A stretch of DNA of 64,000 nucleotides from VAZQ01 sp963758945 (lineage in GTDB: Bacteria; Pseudomonadota; Alphaproteobacteria; Rhizobiales; Xanthobacteraceae): contig CAVWXY010000006.1 in NCBI GenBank assembly GCA_963758945.1, positions 806,001 to 870,000 on the forward strand, in the 5' to 3' direction. Below, in pieces: positions 33,214-41,780 of this stretch; within the stretch, counting starts at the first letter, position 1, and every line of letters begins with the position of its first letter. A program made the position numbers and the translations under genes. Under the pieces are notes generated by a model that was given only the letters and a program-made list of their open reading frames with translations, searched no databases and had not been told where the DNA came from.

Positions 33214-34533
33214 ATCGCAAACGCTGCCCCGACCGACGGCCGCGCGCTAGCGCACCGCCCGGTCTACATCATCGACGGCAGCCGCACGCCGTTCATCCGC
33301 GCGCGCGGGCGGCCGGGCCCGTTCTCGCCGGTCGACCTCGCGGTCGAGTGCGGGCGGCCGCTCATCCTGCGCCAGCCGTTCCCGCCCGACGCCTTCGACG
33401 AGGTCATCCTCGGCTGCGTCAGCGTGATCGCCGACGAGATGAACCCGGCGCGCATCGCCGCGCTCCGCCTCGGCATGGGCGAGGCGATGACCGCCTTCAC
33501 CGTGCAGATCAACTGCGGCTCGGGCATGCAGTCGATCGACACCGCCTACCAGTATATCCGCGAGGGCCATTCCGACCTCATCCTCGCCGGCGGCACCGAC
33601 GCGCTGTCCTGGTCGCCCTTGCTGTTCCGCAAGTCCGCGGTCGACTGGTATGCGCGGCTCGCCGGCGCACGCGATGTCTGGTCGCGCCTCAGCGCGCTCG
33701 CGGGCTTCCGCCCGTCCTTCCTCGAGCCGGTCATCGGCCTCGAGCGCGGGCTGACCGACCCGGTGGTCGAGCTCAATATGGGGCAGACCGCCGAGATCCT
33801 CGCCCACCTCTTCCACGTGTCGCGGCGCGACGCCGACCAATACGCCGCCGAAAGCCAGCAGCGCCTCGCGCGCGCGCAGAACGAGAAAGTCTTCGACGGC
33901 GAGCTCGCGCCCGCCTTCGGCCGCAGCGGCAGGATCTACGACCACGACGACGGCGTGCGTCCCGACACCACGGTCGAGACCCTGGCGAAGCTCAAGCCCG
34001 CCTTCGAGCGGCCCTGGGGCAAGGTCACCGCCGGCAACAGCTCGCAGATCACCGACGGCGCCTCCTGGGTGATCCTCGCCTCCGAGCCGGCGGTGAGAGA
34101 GCACAAGCTCACCCCGCGCGCGGTGATCGTGGACAGCGAGTGGTCGGCGCTCGATCCCTCGATCATGGGGCTCGGCCCGGTGCTGTGCGCGACCGCGCTG
34201 CTGCGCCGGCACTCGCTCGCGCTCGGCGACATCGGGCTGTGGGAGCTCAACGAGGCCTTCGCCGCGCAGGTGCTCGCCTGCCTCGCGGCCTGGGAGGACG
34301 ACACCTTCTGCCGCGAGATCCTCGGCCTTCCCGGCGCCGCCGGGCGGATCGCGCGCGACAAGCTCAACGTCGACGGCGGCGCGATCGGGCTCGGCCATCC
34401 CGTGGGCGCAAGCGGCAACCGCATCGTGCTCCACCTCGTCAACGCCATGAAGCGGCTCGGCGTCAAGCAGGGCATCGCCACCGAATGCATCGGCGGCGGG
34501 CAGGGCGGCGCCATGTTGATCGAGGCGATGTGA
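33214..34533 (+). CDS. fadI: Acetyl-CoA acyltransferase (FadI-like thiolase)
   Basis: A 439-residue thiolase, last step of beta-oxidation. The acyl-accepting cysteine is in TVQINCGSGMQSID; NEAFAAQVLACL and GGAIGLGHPVGASGNRIVLH carry the catalytic His region, and the second Cys is in GIATECIGGGQGGAMLIEAM. The length agrees with FadI (about 436), longer than AtoB (about 394). The start is odd: good ribosome site AAGGAG, but the codon at the right distance is ATC (33214). Either a rare ATC start is used, an ATG was mutated, or the base is wrong. The upstream open frame to 32890 is repeat sequence. Confidence 0.88.
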   Translation: MANAAPTDGRALAHRPVYIIDGSRTPFIRARGRPGPFSPVDLAVECGRPLILRQPFPPDAFDEVILGCVSVIADEMNPARIAALRLGMGEAMTAFTVQINCGSGMQSIDTAYQYIREGHSDLILAGGTDALSWSPLLFRKSAVDWYARLAGARDVWSRLSALAGFRPSFLEPVIGLERGLTDPVVELNMGQTAEILAHLFHVSRRDADQYAAESQQRLARAQNEKVFDGELAPAFGRSGRIYDHDDGVRPDTTVETLAKLKPAFERPWGKVTAGNSSQITDGASWVILASEPAVREHKLTPRAVIVDSEWSALDPSIMGLGPVLCATALLRRHSLALGDIGLWELNEAFAAQVLACLAAWEDDTFCREILGLPGAAGRIARDKLNVDGGAIGLGHPVGASGNRIVLHLVNAMKRLGVKQGIATECIGGGQGGAMLIEAM

Positions 34534-34569
34534 TGCGCGACTCGCAAGTCGTGACACAGCACCCAAACT

Positions 34570-35009
34570 CGGAAGTGGCGCACTTGACCGTGCCGCGCGC
34601 TCGGTCTGCTCCCTCCCCCCTTGTGGGGCTACGGGATGCAGGGATCTGATTCGCGTTTACTGTTGACGCCAACGAAAACGAGAGTCGTTTCAACGTCTTG
34701 GAGTGAACATGACGCCTATTCCGAGATTCCTGCATGCTGTCGGCTAACCCGTTGATTTTACTGGATACGACTCGGATGTCTGAATCCCGTAGCCTTGTGG
34801 GGGAGGGCTGGGGAGGGGGGTGGTGCGTTTTGGCGCCGGTGGTGCATCAGTCTCACGACCCCCACCCCCAACCCCTCCCCACCGCAAGTCGGGCAGGCCC
34901 GACTTGCGCACGACAATGCGCAACCCGGGCAAGCCCGGGTTGCGTGGGGAGGGGAGCACACCGAGTGCGCGACGCTGTTCTGCGTCAACACGAACGGAAC
35001 GCGGTGTAG
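34570..35009. repeat. Composite palindromic repeat, copy 4 (carries a MITE)
   Basis: Same architecture as the other three, but with more diverged arms (GTGCCGCGCGCTCGGTCTGC; GAGCACACCGAGTGCGCGAC). The right side has a twin hairpin (GCAAGTCGGGC agg... and GCAACCCGGGCaaGCCCGGGTTGC). The left CCCTCCCC...GGGGGAGGG stem is interrupted by a 166-bp insertion. It fills the gap between fadI and the fadJ-like gene. Confidence 0.85.
34628..34793. mobile_element. Miniature inverted-repeat element (166 bp) with 8-bp target duplication
   Basis: Ends GCTACGGGATGCAG and (reverse complement of right end) GCTACGGGATTCAG are inverted repeats of about 21 bp with four mismatches. CTTGTGGG stands on both sides (34620-34627 and 34794-34801). 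The empty site CCCCTTGTGGGGGAGG is visible in the sister repeat at about 17695-17713. No coding capacity. Confidence 0.88.
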
Positions 35010-37098
35010 ATGGGAAAGGTCCTCGACGTCCTCAAACCGCGCGAGCTGGAGCTCGGTCCGCTCGCCGGATTGCCGCCCGGGCCGGGGCGGCACTGGCGGC
35101 TCGCCCGCGACGAGGCCGGCATCGCCTGGCTCGCGCTCGACAAGGCGGGCGCGAGCGCCAACACGCTCTCGCAGGAGGTGCTCACCGAGCTCAACGACAT
35201 GCTCGCGGGCCTCGAGCGCGACCTGCCGAAAGGCCTGGTGCTGCGCTCGGCCAAGCCCGGCGGCTTCATCGCCGGCGCCGACATCGGCGAGTTCGGCGGC
35301 ATGGTCGATGCCGCCGCGGTCGAAGTCGCGGCTCATCCAGGCGCACGCCGTGGTCGATCGCCTCGATCACCTCGCGGTGCCGACGGTCGCGGTGGTGCAC
35401 GGCTATTGCCTCGGCGGCGGGCTCGAGCTCGCGCTCGCCTGCGATCACCGTATCGCGGTCGAGGACGCGCGGCTCGGATTTCCCGAGGTCATGCTCGGGC
35501 TGCATCCCGGCCTCGGCGGCACCGTGCGCCTGCCGCGCCTGATCAACCCGCTCGAAGCCATGTCGATGATGCTGACCGGCCGCAACGTGCGCGCCGGGCG
35601 GGCGAAGTCGCTCGGCCTCGTCGACGCGGTGGTGCCCGAGCGCCACGTCAAGGCCGCCGCCACCGCCGCGGTCGATGGCGCGCTCAAGACCCGGCGCAAC
35701 CGCGCGCTGATCGACCTCGTCAACAGCACCTACGGCCGCAAGCTCGCCGCCATGCGCATGCGCGCGGAGACCGCGAAGAAGGCGCCGGCCGCGCATTACC
35801 CGGCGCCGCACGCGCTCATCGACCTGTGGGAAGCCCACGGCGGCAACCCGCAGGACATGCAGCGCCAGGAGATCGTCTCGTTCTCGCGGCTGCTCGTCAC
35901 CGAGACCTCGCGCAACCTCGTGCGCGTGTTCTTCCTGCGCGAGAAGCTCAAGAGCCTCGCCGACGGCGAGTGGTCCGGCCGCCGCGTCCACGTCATCGGC
36001 GCCGGCGCCATGGGCGGCGACATCGCGGCCTGGTGCGCCTGGCACGGCTTCACCGTCTCGCTCGCCGACATGCAGGCCGAGCCGCTCGCAAAGGCGATCG
36101 CGCGCGCCGCCGAGCTCTACGGCAGGATCGGCCACAAGCCCATCGACACCCGCGCCGCGCTCGACCGGCTCACTCCCGACCTCACCGGCGAGGGCGTGCG
36201 CTCCGCCGACCTCGTGATCGAGGCGGTGCCGGAGACGCTCGAGCTCAAGCGCAAGGTCTATGCCTCGACCGAGCCGAAGATGCGGCCCGACGCCATTCTC
36301 GCCACCAACACCTCGAGCATCCCGCTGCAGGAGCTGCGCGTCGGGCTCGAGCGCCCCGACCGCCTCATCGGCCTGCACTTCTTCAATCCGGTGTCGCGCA
36401 TGCAGCTGGTCGAGGTGGTGAGCCACGACCAGGCCTCGCCCGACGTGCTGGCGAGGGGGCGCGCCTTCCTCGGCCGCATCGACCGCCTGCCCGCGCCGGT
36501 GCAGAGCGCGCCCGGCTTCCTCGTCAACCGCTCGCTCACCCCCTACATGCTGGAAGCCATGGTGATGCTGTCGGAAGGCGTCGAGCGCGAGACCATCGAC
36601 GCGGCGGCGGAGAATTTCGGCATGCCCATGGGGCCGATCGAGCTCGCCGACACGGTCGGCCTCGATATCTGCCTGCACGTCGCCGAGATGCTCAAGGCGA
36701 GCCTCGACCGGCCGATGCCCGACGTCTCGCAGACGCTGCGCAGCAAGGTCGAGATGGGGCAGCTCGGCCGCAAGTCCGGCAAGGGCTTCTACGACTGGAA
36801 GAACGGCAAGCCGGTGAAGGCGCGCGATGCGCGCAAGCCGACAGGGGAGATGGCCGACCGCCTCATCCTGCCGATGATCGCCGCCTGCGTCGCCTGCCTG
36901 CGCGAGGGCGTGGTCGAGGACGAGGACACGGTCGACGGCGCGATGGTCTTCGCGACCGGCTTCGCGCCGTTCCGCGGCGGCCCGCTGCACTACGCCAGGA
37001 CGCGCGGCGTGGCCGAGATCCGCGCCGAGCTCGAGCGGCTGGCGCAACGCTACGGCGAGCGCTTCCGCCCGGATCCGGGATGGCACCGCCTGATATGA
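35010..37098 (+). CDS. fadJ: FadJ/FadB-like enoyl-CoA hydratase / 3-hydroxyacyl-CoA dehydrogenase (frameshifted)
   Basis: Fatty-acid oxidation complex alpha subunit of about 696 codons. The N-terminal crotonase domain (GGFIAGADIGEFGG; VHGYCLGGGLELALACDHRI; FPEVMLGLHPGLGGT) hydrates enoyl-CoA. The NAD-binding domain (HVIGAGAMGGDIAAWCAWHG) and C-terminal domain (GLHFFNPVSRMQLVEVV; FGMPMGPIELADTVGLDI) oxidise the hydroxyl. From ATG 35010 one frame reaches MVDAAAVE (about 35325); the rest, SRLIQAHAVVDRLDHLAVPT onward, is in another frame. The shift of one base is at about 35318-35332. Both halves are well conserved, so either a very recent mutation or a sequencing error. It overlaps the next gene by ATGA. 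Confidence 0.88.
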
Positions 37099-38981
37099 CG
37101 CGCAGCCGCGCCGGTCCCGACCGGTTCGACGACCCGGATGCCGTGGCCGACGCGATCCTCGCGCGCGTCGGCAAGGAGATCGTGCTCGCGCTGCCGCTCG
37201 GCCTCGGCAAGGCCAACCACGTCGCCAACGCGCTGTTCGCGCGCGCCTCCGCCGACCGCTCGATGAAGCTGCGCATCTTCACCGCGCTCACGCTCGAGCG
37301 GCCGCGCGCGCGCGGCGGCCTCGAGCGCCGCTTCGTCGAGCCGTTCGCCGAGCGCGTGTTCGCCGGCTATCCCGAGCTCGCCTATGCCGCCGCGCAGCGC
37401 GCCGGGCGGCTTCCCCCCAACATCGAGGTCGACGAGTTCTTCTTCGAGCCCGGCACCCGCCTCGGCGTCGCATCCGCGCAGCAGAGCTATATCAGCGCCA
37501 ACTACACCCACGCGCTACGCTACGTGATCGCGCGCGGCGTCAACGTGGTGGCGCAGCTCGTCGCCCGGCGTTCGCGCGGCGGCGAGACGCGGCTGAGTCT
37601 CAGCTGCAATCCCGATCTCACGCTCGATTTGCTGGCGGAGCGCGCGCGCGGGCGCTGCGAGTTCCTGTTCGTCGGCCAGGTCAATTCCGAGCTGCCGTTC
37701 ATGCCCGGCGACGCCGAGATCGGCGAGCGCGAATGCGACCTGCTGCTCGAGGGGCCGGCGAACGATTTCGCCCTGTTCGCGCCGCCGCGCGAGCCCGTCG
37801 ATCTCGCCGAACATGCCGCGGGGCTCCACGTCGCGCGCACGGTGGCCGACGGCGGCACGCTCCAGCTCGGGATCGGATCGCTCGGCGACGCGGTGGCGCA
37901 GGCGCTGATCCTGCGCCATCGGCACAACGCCGAATTTCGCGACACGGTGCTGCGGCTCGATCCCGCCGAGCGCGTGCCGGCGGAGCTCCGGCAGAGCGCG
38001 CCGTTCGAGATCGGCCTGCACGGCGTGAGCGAGATGTTCGTGGAGAGCTTCCTCGACCTCAGGCGCGCCGGCATCCTCACCCGCGAGGTCGACGGCACGC
38101 TGCTGCAGGCCGCGTTCTTCCTCGGCTCGCGCGCGTTCTACCGCGCGCTGCGCGAGATGCCCGAGGCGGAGCTCGCGAAGCTGCGCATGACCTCGGTCTC
38201 GTTCGTCAACGAGCTCTACGGCGACGAGGCGGAAAAGCGCCGCGCGCGGGTCAAGGCGCGCTTCGTCAACAACGCCATGATGGCGACCCTGCTCGGCGCC
38301 GTGGTGTCGGACGGGCTCGACAACGGCCAGGTCGTGAGCGGGGTCGGCGGGCAGTACAATTTCGTCGCGCAAAGTTTCGCGCTCGAGGATGCGCGCTCGA
38401 TCATCATGCTGCGGGCGACGTGGCAGGCGAAACGGCGCACCACCTCGAACATCCGCTGGAACTACGGCCACACCACCATCCCACGCCACCTGCGCGACGT
38501 GGTGGTGACCGAATACGGCGTCGCCGACCTGCGCGGCCGGAGCGACCGCGACGTGATCGCGGCCATGCTCGCGGTCGCCGATTCCCGCTTCCAGGACGAG
38601 CTGCTGCGGCGCGCCAAGGACGCCGGCAAGATCGAGCGCGGCTACGAGCTCCCCGCGCATTGCCGCGACAACACGCCCGAGCGCATCGCGCGGGCGCTCG
38701 CCCCTGCGCGCGAGCGCGGGCTCATCCCGGTGTTTCCCTTCGGCAGCGATTTCACCGCGGCCGAGCAGCGCCTGCTGCCGGCGCTGGCGCTGCTGCGATC
38801 GGCCCCGCTGCCGCGCCTCGCCGTGCTCCTCGCGCGCGGCCTGCTCGCGGCGGCGCCGGGAAAAGAGCTGGCGGACTGCCTCGCCCGCATGGGGCTCGAC
38901 CGCCGGTCGGATCTGCGCGGCCGTGCCGAGGCCGCGCTGCTCACCGGCGCGCTGCTTTCGGCCGGCGGAGAAGCCGGTTAA
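37095..38981 (+). CDS. Acetyl-CoA hydrolase/transferase family protein
   Basis: A 628-residue CoA-transferase family I protein of the acetyl-CoA hydrolase / 4-hydroxybutyrate CoA-transferase type. Seen are IVLALPLGLGKANHVANALF near the N-terminus, GTLQLGIGSLGDAVAQALIL, IGLHGVSEMFVESFLDL, and the C-terminal region VVSGVGGQYNFVAQSFALED and RDVVVTEYGVADLRGRSDRD. ATG 37095 overlaps the fadJ-like stop (ATATGA), so the genes are translationally coupled. It probably exchanges or removes CoA from acyl products of the preceding enzymes. The substrate is unknown; the N-terminal domain is longer than in simple acetate CoA-transferases. Confidence 0.85.
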   Translation: MTRSRAGPDRFDDPDAVADAILARVGKEIVLALPLGLGKANHVANALFARASADRSMKLRIFTALTLERPRARGGLERRFVEPFAERVFAGYPELAYAAAQRAGRLPPNIEVDEFFFEPGTRLGVASAQQSYISANYTHALRYVIARGVNVVAQLVARRSRGGETRLSLSCNPDLTLDLLAERARGRCEFLFVGQVNSELPFMPGDAEIGERECDLLLEGPANDFALFAPPREPVDLAEHAAGLHVARTVADGGTLQLGIGSLGDAVAQALILRHRHNAEFRDTVLRLDPAERVPAELRQSAPFEIGLHGVSEMFVESFLDLRRAGILTREVDGTLLQAAFFLGSRAFYRALREMPEAELAKLRMTSVSFVNELYGDEAEKRRARVKARFVNNAMMATLLGAVVSDGLDNGQVVSGVGGQYNFVAQSFALEDARSIIMLRATWQAKRRTTSNIRWNYGHTTIPRHLRDVVVTEYGVADLRGRSDRDVIAAMLAVADSRFQDELLRRAKDAGKIERGYELPAHCRDNTPERIARALAPARERGLIPVFPFGSDFTAAEQRLLPALALLRSAPLPRLAVLLARGLLAAAPGKELADCLARMGLDRRSDLRGRAEAALLTGALLSAGGEAG

Positions 38982-39032
38982 TGTTCGCGCCCACTCCCAT
39001 CTTCAGCCAACGACGACGCAAGGACGACTGTC

Positions 39033-39551
39033 ATGACGATCTCGATGTACCAGACCTCGGTTCCCATCTTCGTGCAGTTCCTCACCAGCCTCTCCGCGGT
39101 GCTCGACAAGACGGCGGCCTTTGCCGAGGCCAAGAAGGTCGATGCCTCGGTGCTGCTCAACACGCGGCTCGCGCCCGACATGTTTCCGCTGCTGCGGCAG
39201 GTGCGGGCGGCGACCGACCATGCCGCCAGCGCCTGCGGGCGGCTCGCCGGCGTCGAGCTGCCGAGCTTCTCCAATGCCGAGGCGACCATTCCCGAGCTCA
39301 AGGAGCGCATCGCCAAGACCATCGACTTCATCAAGGGCCTCAAGCCGGCGCAGATCGACGGCAGCGAGGGCAAGGAGATCAAGATCACCTTCCCGAGCGG
39401 GGCGGTGCGCGAGTTCACCGGCCAGTCGCTCCTTCTCAACAACGCGCTGCCGAACTTCTATTTCCACTGCACCACCGCCTACGACATCCTGCGCCAGTGC
39501 GGCATCGAGCTCGGCAAGCGCGACTTCATGGGCACGCCGGTCCAGCTTTAG
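39033..39551 (+). CDS. DUF1993 family protein
   Basis: A 172-residue all-helical protein: MTISMYQTSVPIFVQFLTSL, SAVLDKTAAFAEAKKVD, RLAPDMFPLLRQVRAATDHA, then LNNALPNFYFHCTTAYDILR, and ending KRDFMGTPVQL. This is the DUF1993 pattern (DinB-like four-helix bundle), function unknown. The conserved FHxxTAYxILR histidine may bind a metal as in DinB relatives. It follows the CoA transferase by 51 bp with CAAGGACGAC upstream; probably the last gene of the fad run. Confidence 0.85.
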   Translation: MTISMYQTSVPIFVQFLTSLSAVLDKTAAFAEAKKVDASVLLNTRLAPDMFPLLRQVRAATDHAASACGRLAGVELPSFSNAEATIPELKERIAKTIDFIKGLKPAQIDGSEGKEIKITFPSGAVREFTGQSLLLNNALPNFYFHCTTAYDILRQCGIELGKRDFMGTPVQL

Positions 39552-39577
39552 GAGAAGACGCGCGCTCCAACGCCAGC

Positions 39578-40462
39578 TCAGAGATGGCGGCGGATGAACG
39601 CGCCTGCGCTCGCGAGCGCGCGCCGGCCGTCTTCGAGCTGCGCGTTCCACAAGGGCCAGGCGTGGATCATGTGCGGCCAGATCTCGAGCGTCACCGCCGC
39701 CTCGGCGGCGCCCGCCGCGGCCGCAAAGCGCACGGCATCGTCGAGCAGGGTCTCGGCCGATCCCACCTGGATCAAGGTCGGCGGCAGGCCGCGCAAGTCG
39801 GCGTAGAGCACGGAGACCTGCGGGTCCTTCCGGTTCGTTCCGGCGGGAAGATAAGCGTCGGCCAGCTCGTCGAGATAGACCTTGTGGATGATCGGATCGA
39901 CCGCATCCTTGGTCGCGAGGGTCGCGCCCGACATGGTGAGGTCGGTCCAGGGAGACACCAGCCAGGCGCAGCCCGGAACCTGCTCCTTGCCGTCGCGCAA
40001 GCGGTCGATCAGCGCCACGCTGAGCCCGCCGCCCGCACTGTCGCCGCCGACGGCGATCTGCGCGGCGGCAATTCCGTGCTTGCGCAGCCAGCGCCACGCC
40101 GTCAGCGCGTCGTCGAGCGCGGCCGGGAAGGGATGTTCGGGTGCCAGCCGATAGCCGACCGCCAGCGTCCGCACTCCCGCGGCCCGGCCCGCCTCGGTCA
40201 CCATGCGGCGATGGCTGCGGAGCGAGCCGGAGCAGAAGCCGCCGCCGTGGAAAAACAACAGGACGCGGGCGGCGTCGCTGCCCGGCGCGATCGACCACTC
40301 GCCGGGCACGCCGTCGAGATCGACCGCCTCGAGCTTCACGTCCTCGGCCACCGGCCGGAACGCGCCGACCTCGTCGATCCGCTCGCGCCGTTGCGCCCAT
40401 CCGACCGGCCGCGGCTTGGAGCTCAGCAAGGCGCGAATGGCGTCGATCTCGCTCTGGCCCAT
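39578..40462 (-). CDS. Alpha/beta hydrolase, hormone-sensitive lipase family
   Basis: A 294-residue esterase. LFFHGGGFCSGSLRSHR is the HGGG oxyanion motif, GGDSAGGGLSVALI holds the nucleophile serine, and the catalytic Asp and His are expected in PTLIQVGSAETLLDDA and MIHAWPLW. This is the bacterial HSL (carboxylesterase) group that hydrolyses short- to medium-chain esters. No signal peptide. It is 24 bp downstream of the enolase-superfamily gene in the same direction, so they are probably co-transcribed. Convergent with the DUF1993 gene. Confidence 0.9.
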   Translation of the reverse strand: MGQSEIDAIRALLSSKPRPVGWAQRRERIDEVGAFRPVAEDVKLEAVDLDGVPGEWSIAPGSDAARVLLFFHGGGFCSGSLRSHRRMVTEAGRAAGVRTLAVGYRLAPEHPFPAALDDALTAWRWLRKHGIAAAQIAVGGDSAGGGLSVALIDRLRDGKEQVPGCAWLVSPWTDLTMSGATLATKDAVDPIIHKVYLDELADAYLPAGTNRKDPQVSVLYADLRGLPPTLIQVGSAETLLDDAVRFAAAAGAAEAAVTLEIWPHMIHAWPLWNAQLEDGRRALASAGAFIRRHL

Positions 40463-40486
40463 GAGCCTTGTCTCCTCGCGACCCGA

Positions 40487-41677
40487 TCACAGCTTCGCGG
40501 GGTGCGCGTGGATCACCGCCTCGTTGACGGCGGTGCCCCAGCCGGCGCCGGTGGGAAGCAGGAACTCGCCGTTCTCGATCACGTAGGGCCTGGTGAGAAG
40601 CTTGGCTTTCCACGGCACCTCGTCGACGTCGAACTCCATGATGCGGAAGTTCGGGATCGCCGCGCAGAAATGCGCGCTCATCACATTGGCGAGCGGTCCG
40701 TTGAAATTGTGCGAGGCGACGTTGACCTCGTAGGCGTCGGCCATCACCGCCATCTTGCTCGCCTCCATCAGTCCGTTCCACTGCGCGTCGATGATGGCGA
40801 CGTCGACCGAATGGCTCTCGAGATAGGGCTTCAGATTGCGGCGACCGAGAATGGTCTCGAGCGAGCCGATCGGCGTGGTCGTCGATTGCCGGATCAGGTT
40901 CAGCGCCTTCGCTTCGAATATGTCCATCTCGAGCCAGAGCAGGTTGAACGGCTCGACCGCCTTGGCGATGCGCCGCAGCCCTTCGGGCTTGTAGTTGAAA
41001 TTGAGGTCGAGCAGGAGGCGCACGCCCGGCCCCGCGCCTTCGCGCAGCGCGGAAAGCTGCGCGACCAGCGCCTCGAGGATGTCGTCGGTGAGGTTGAGCT
41101 CGGGATGGCCGACGCCGGCGCCGGTCATGCCCGGGGCGAATTGCCGCCCGCCCTTGGCGTCGAACAGCAGCAGGTTGGTCTTGAGCGCCTTGAAGCCGCA
41201 CTCGCGCGCCTCGCGCGCCGCGGCCTTGAGATCGTCGAGCGTGCGCACCGCCGGCCGGTCGATCACCTTGCCGTCGAACAGGTCGGCGCAGCGCGCGCGC
41301 AACACCCCGCAGCGCGACCAATAGACCGGCATCCGCTCGCGCACGGCGCCGCCGATGAGCTCATGGACCGGAACCCCGAGCGCCTTGCCCTTGATGTCGA
41401 GGCAGGCGTTCACGATCGCGGCGATGGCGTGCGCGGTGAGCCCGCCCGCGGTCGAACGGGTCTGGGCGTAGAGCGCCGCCTCGATGCGCGCGACGGCGCG
41501 CGGATCCTCTCCGATCAGCGCGGCGCCGAGGCCGTGGATCACCGCGGCCATTCCCCGACGGCGGCTCTCGTTGAATTCGGACCAGCCGGTGACGCCCTCG
41601 TCGGTGGTGATCTTCAGGAACGAATAGGTGTCCCAGCCGCCATCGGCGTGGAAATCCTCGAGCTTCACGATCTTCAT
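40487..41677 (-). CDS. Mandelate racemase / muconate lactonizing enzyme family protein
   Basis: A 396-residue enolase-superfamily enzyme. The N-terminal capping domain includes TDEGVTGWSEF and GGLTAHAIAAIVNACLDIKG. In the barrel, KTNLLLF carries the lysine of the KxK region, LLLDLNFNYKPEGLRR the first metal ligand (Asp), and WLEMDIF and IGSLETILG the next two acidic ligands. VDVAIIDAQWNGLMEASKMA follows. The metal site looks complete. Abstraction of a proton alpha to a carboxylate is the shared chemistry; acid-sugar dehydratase is the likeliest class but the substrate is unknown. It starts divergent to the solute-binding protein gene. Confidence 0.88.
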   Translation of the reverse strand: MKIVKLEDFHADGGWDTYSFLKITTDEGVTGWSEFNESRRRGMAAVIHGLGAALIGEDPRAVARIEAALYAQTRSTAGGLTAHAIAAIVNACLDIKGKALGVPVHELIGGAVRERMPVYWSRCGVLRARCADLFDGKVIDRPAVRTLDDLKAAAREARECGFKALKTNLLLFDAKGGRQFAPGMTGAGVGHPELNLTDDILEALVAQLSALREGAGPGVRLLLDLNFNYKPEGLRRIAKAVEPFNLLWLEMDIFEAKALNLIRQSTTTPIGSLETILGRRNLKPYLESHSVDVAIIDAQWNGLMEASKMAVMADAYEVNVASHNFNGPLANVMSAHFCAAIPNFRIMEFDVDEVPWKAKLLTRPYVIENGEFLLPTGAGWGTAVNEAVIHAHPAKL

Positions 41678-41780
41678 TCACCGCCTCGCGGTCGTGCGTT
41701 TTGTCGCGCCGCTCCGGCTGACGCGGCGCGCAAAATTGTGCCATGGTTTGCGGGCATCACCAACCGGGGAGCGGAGCCGC

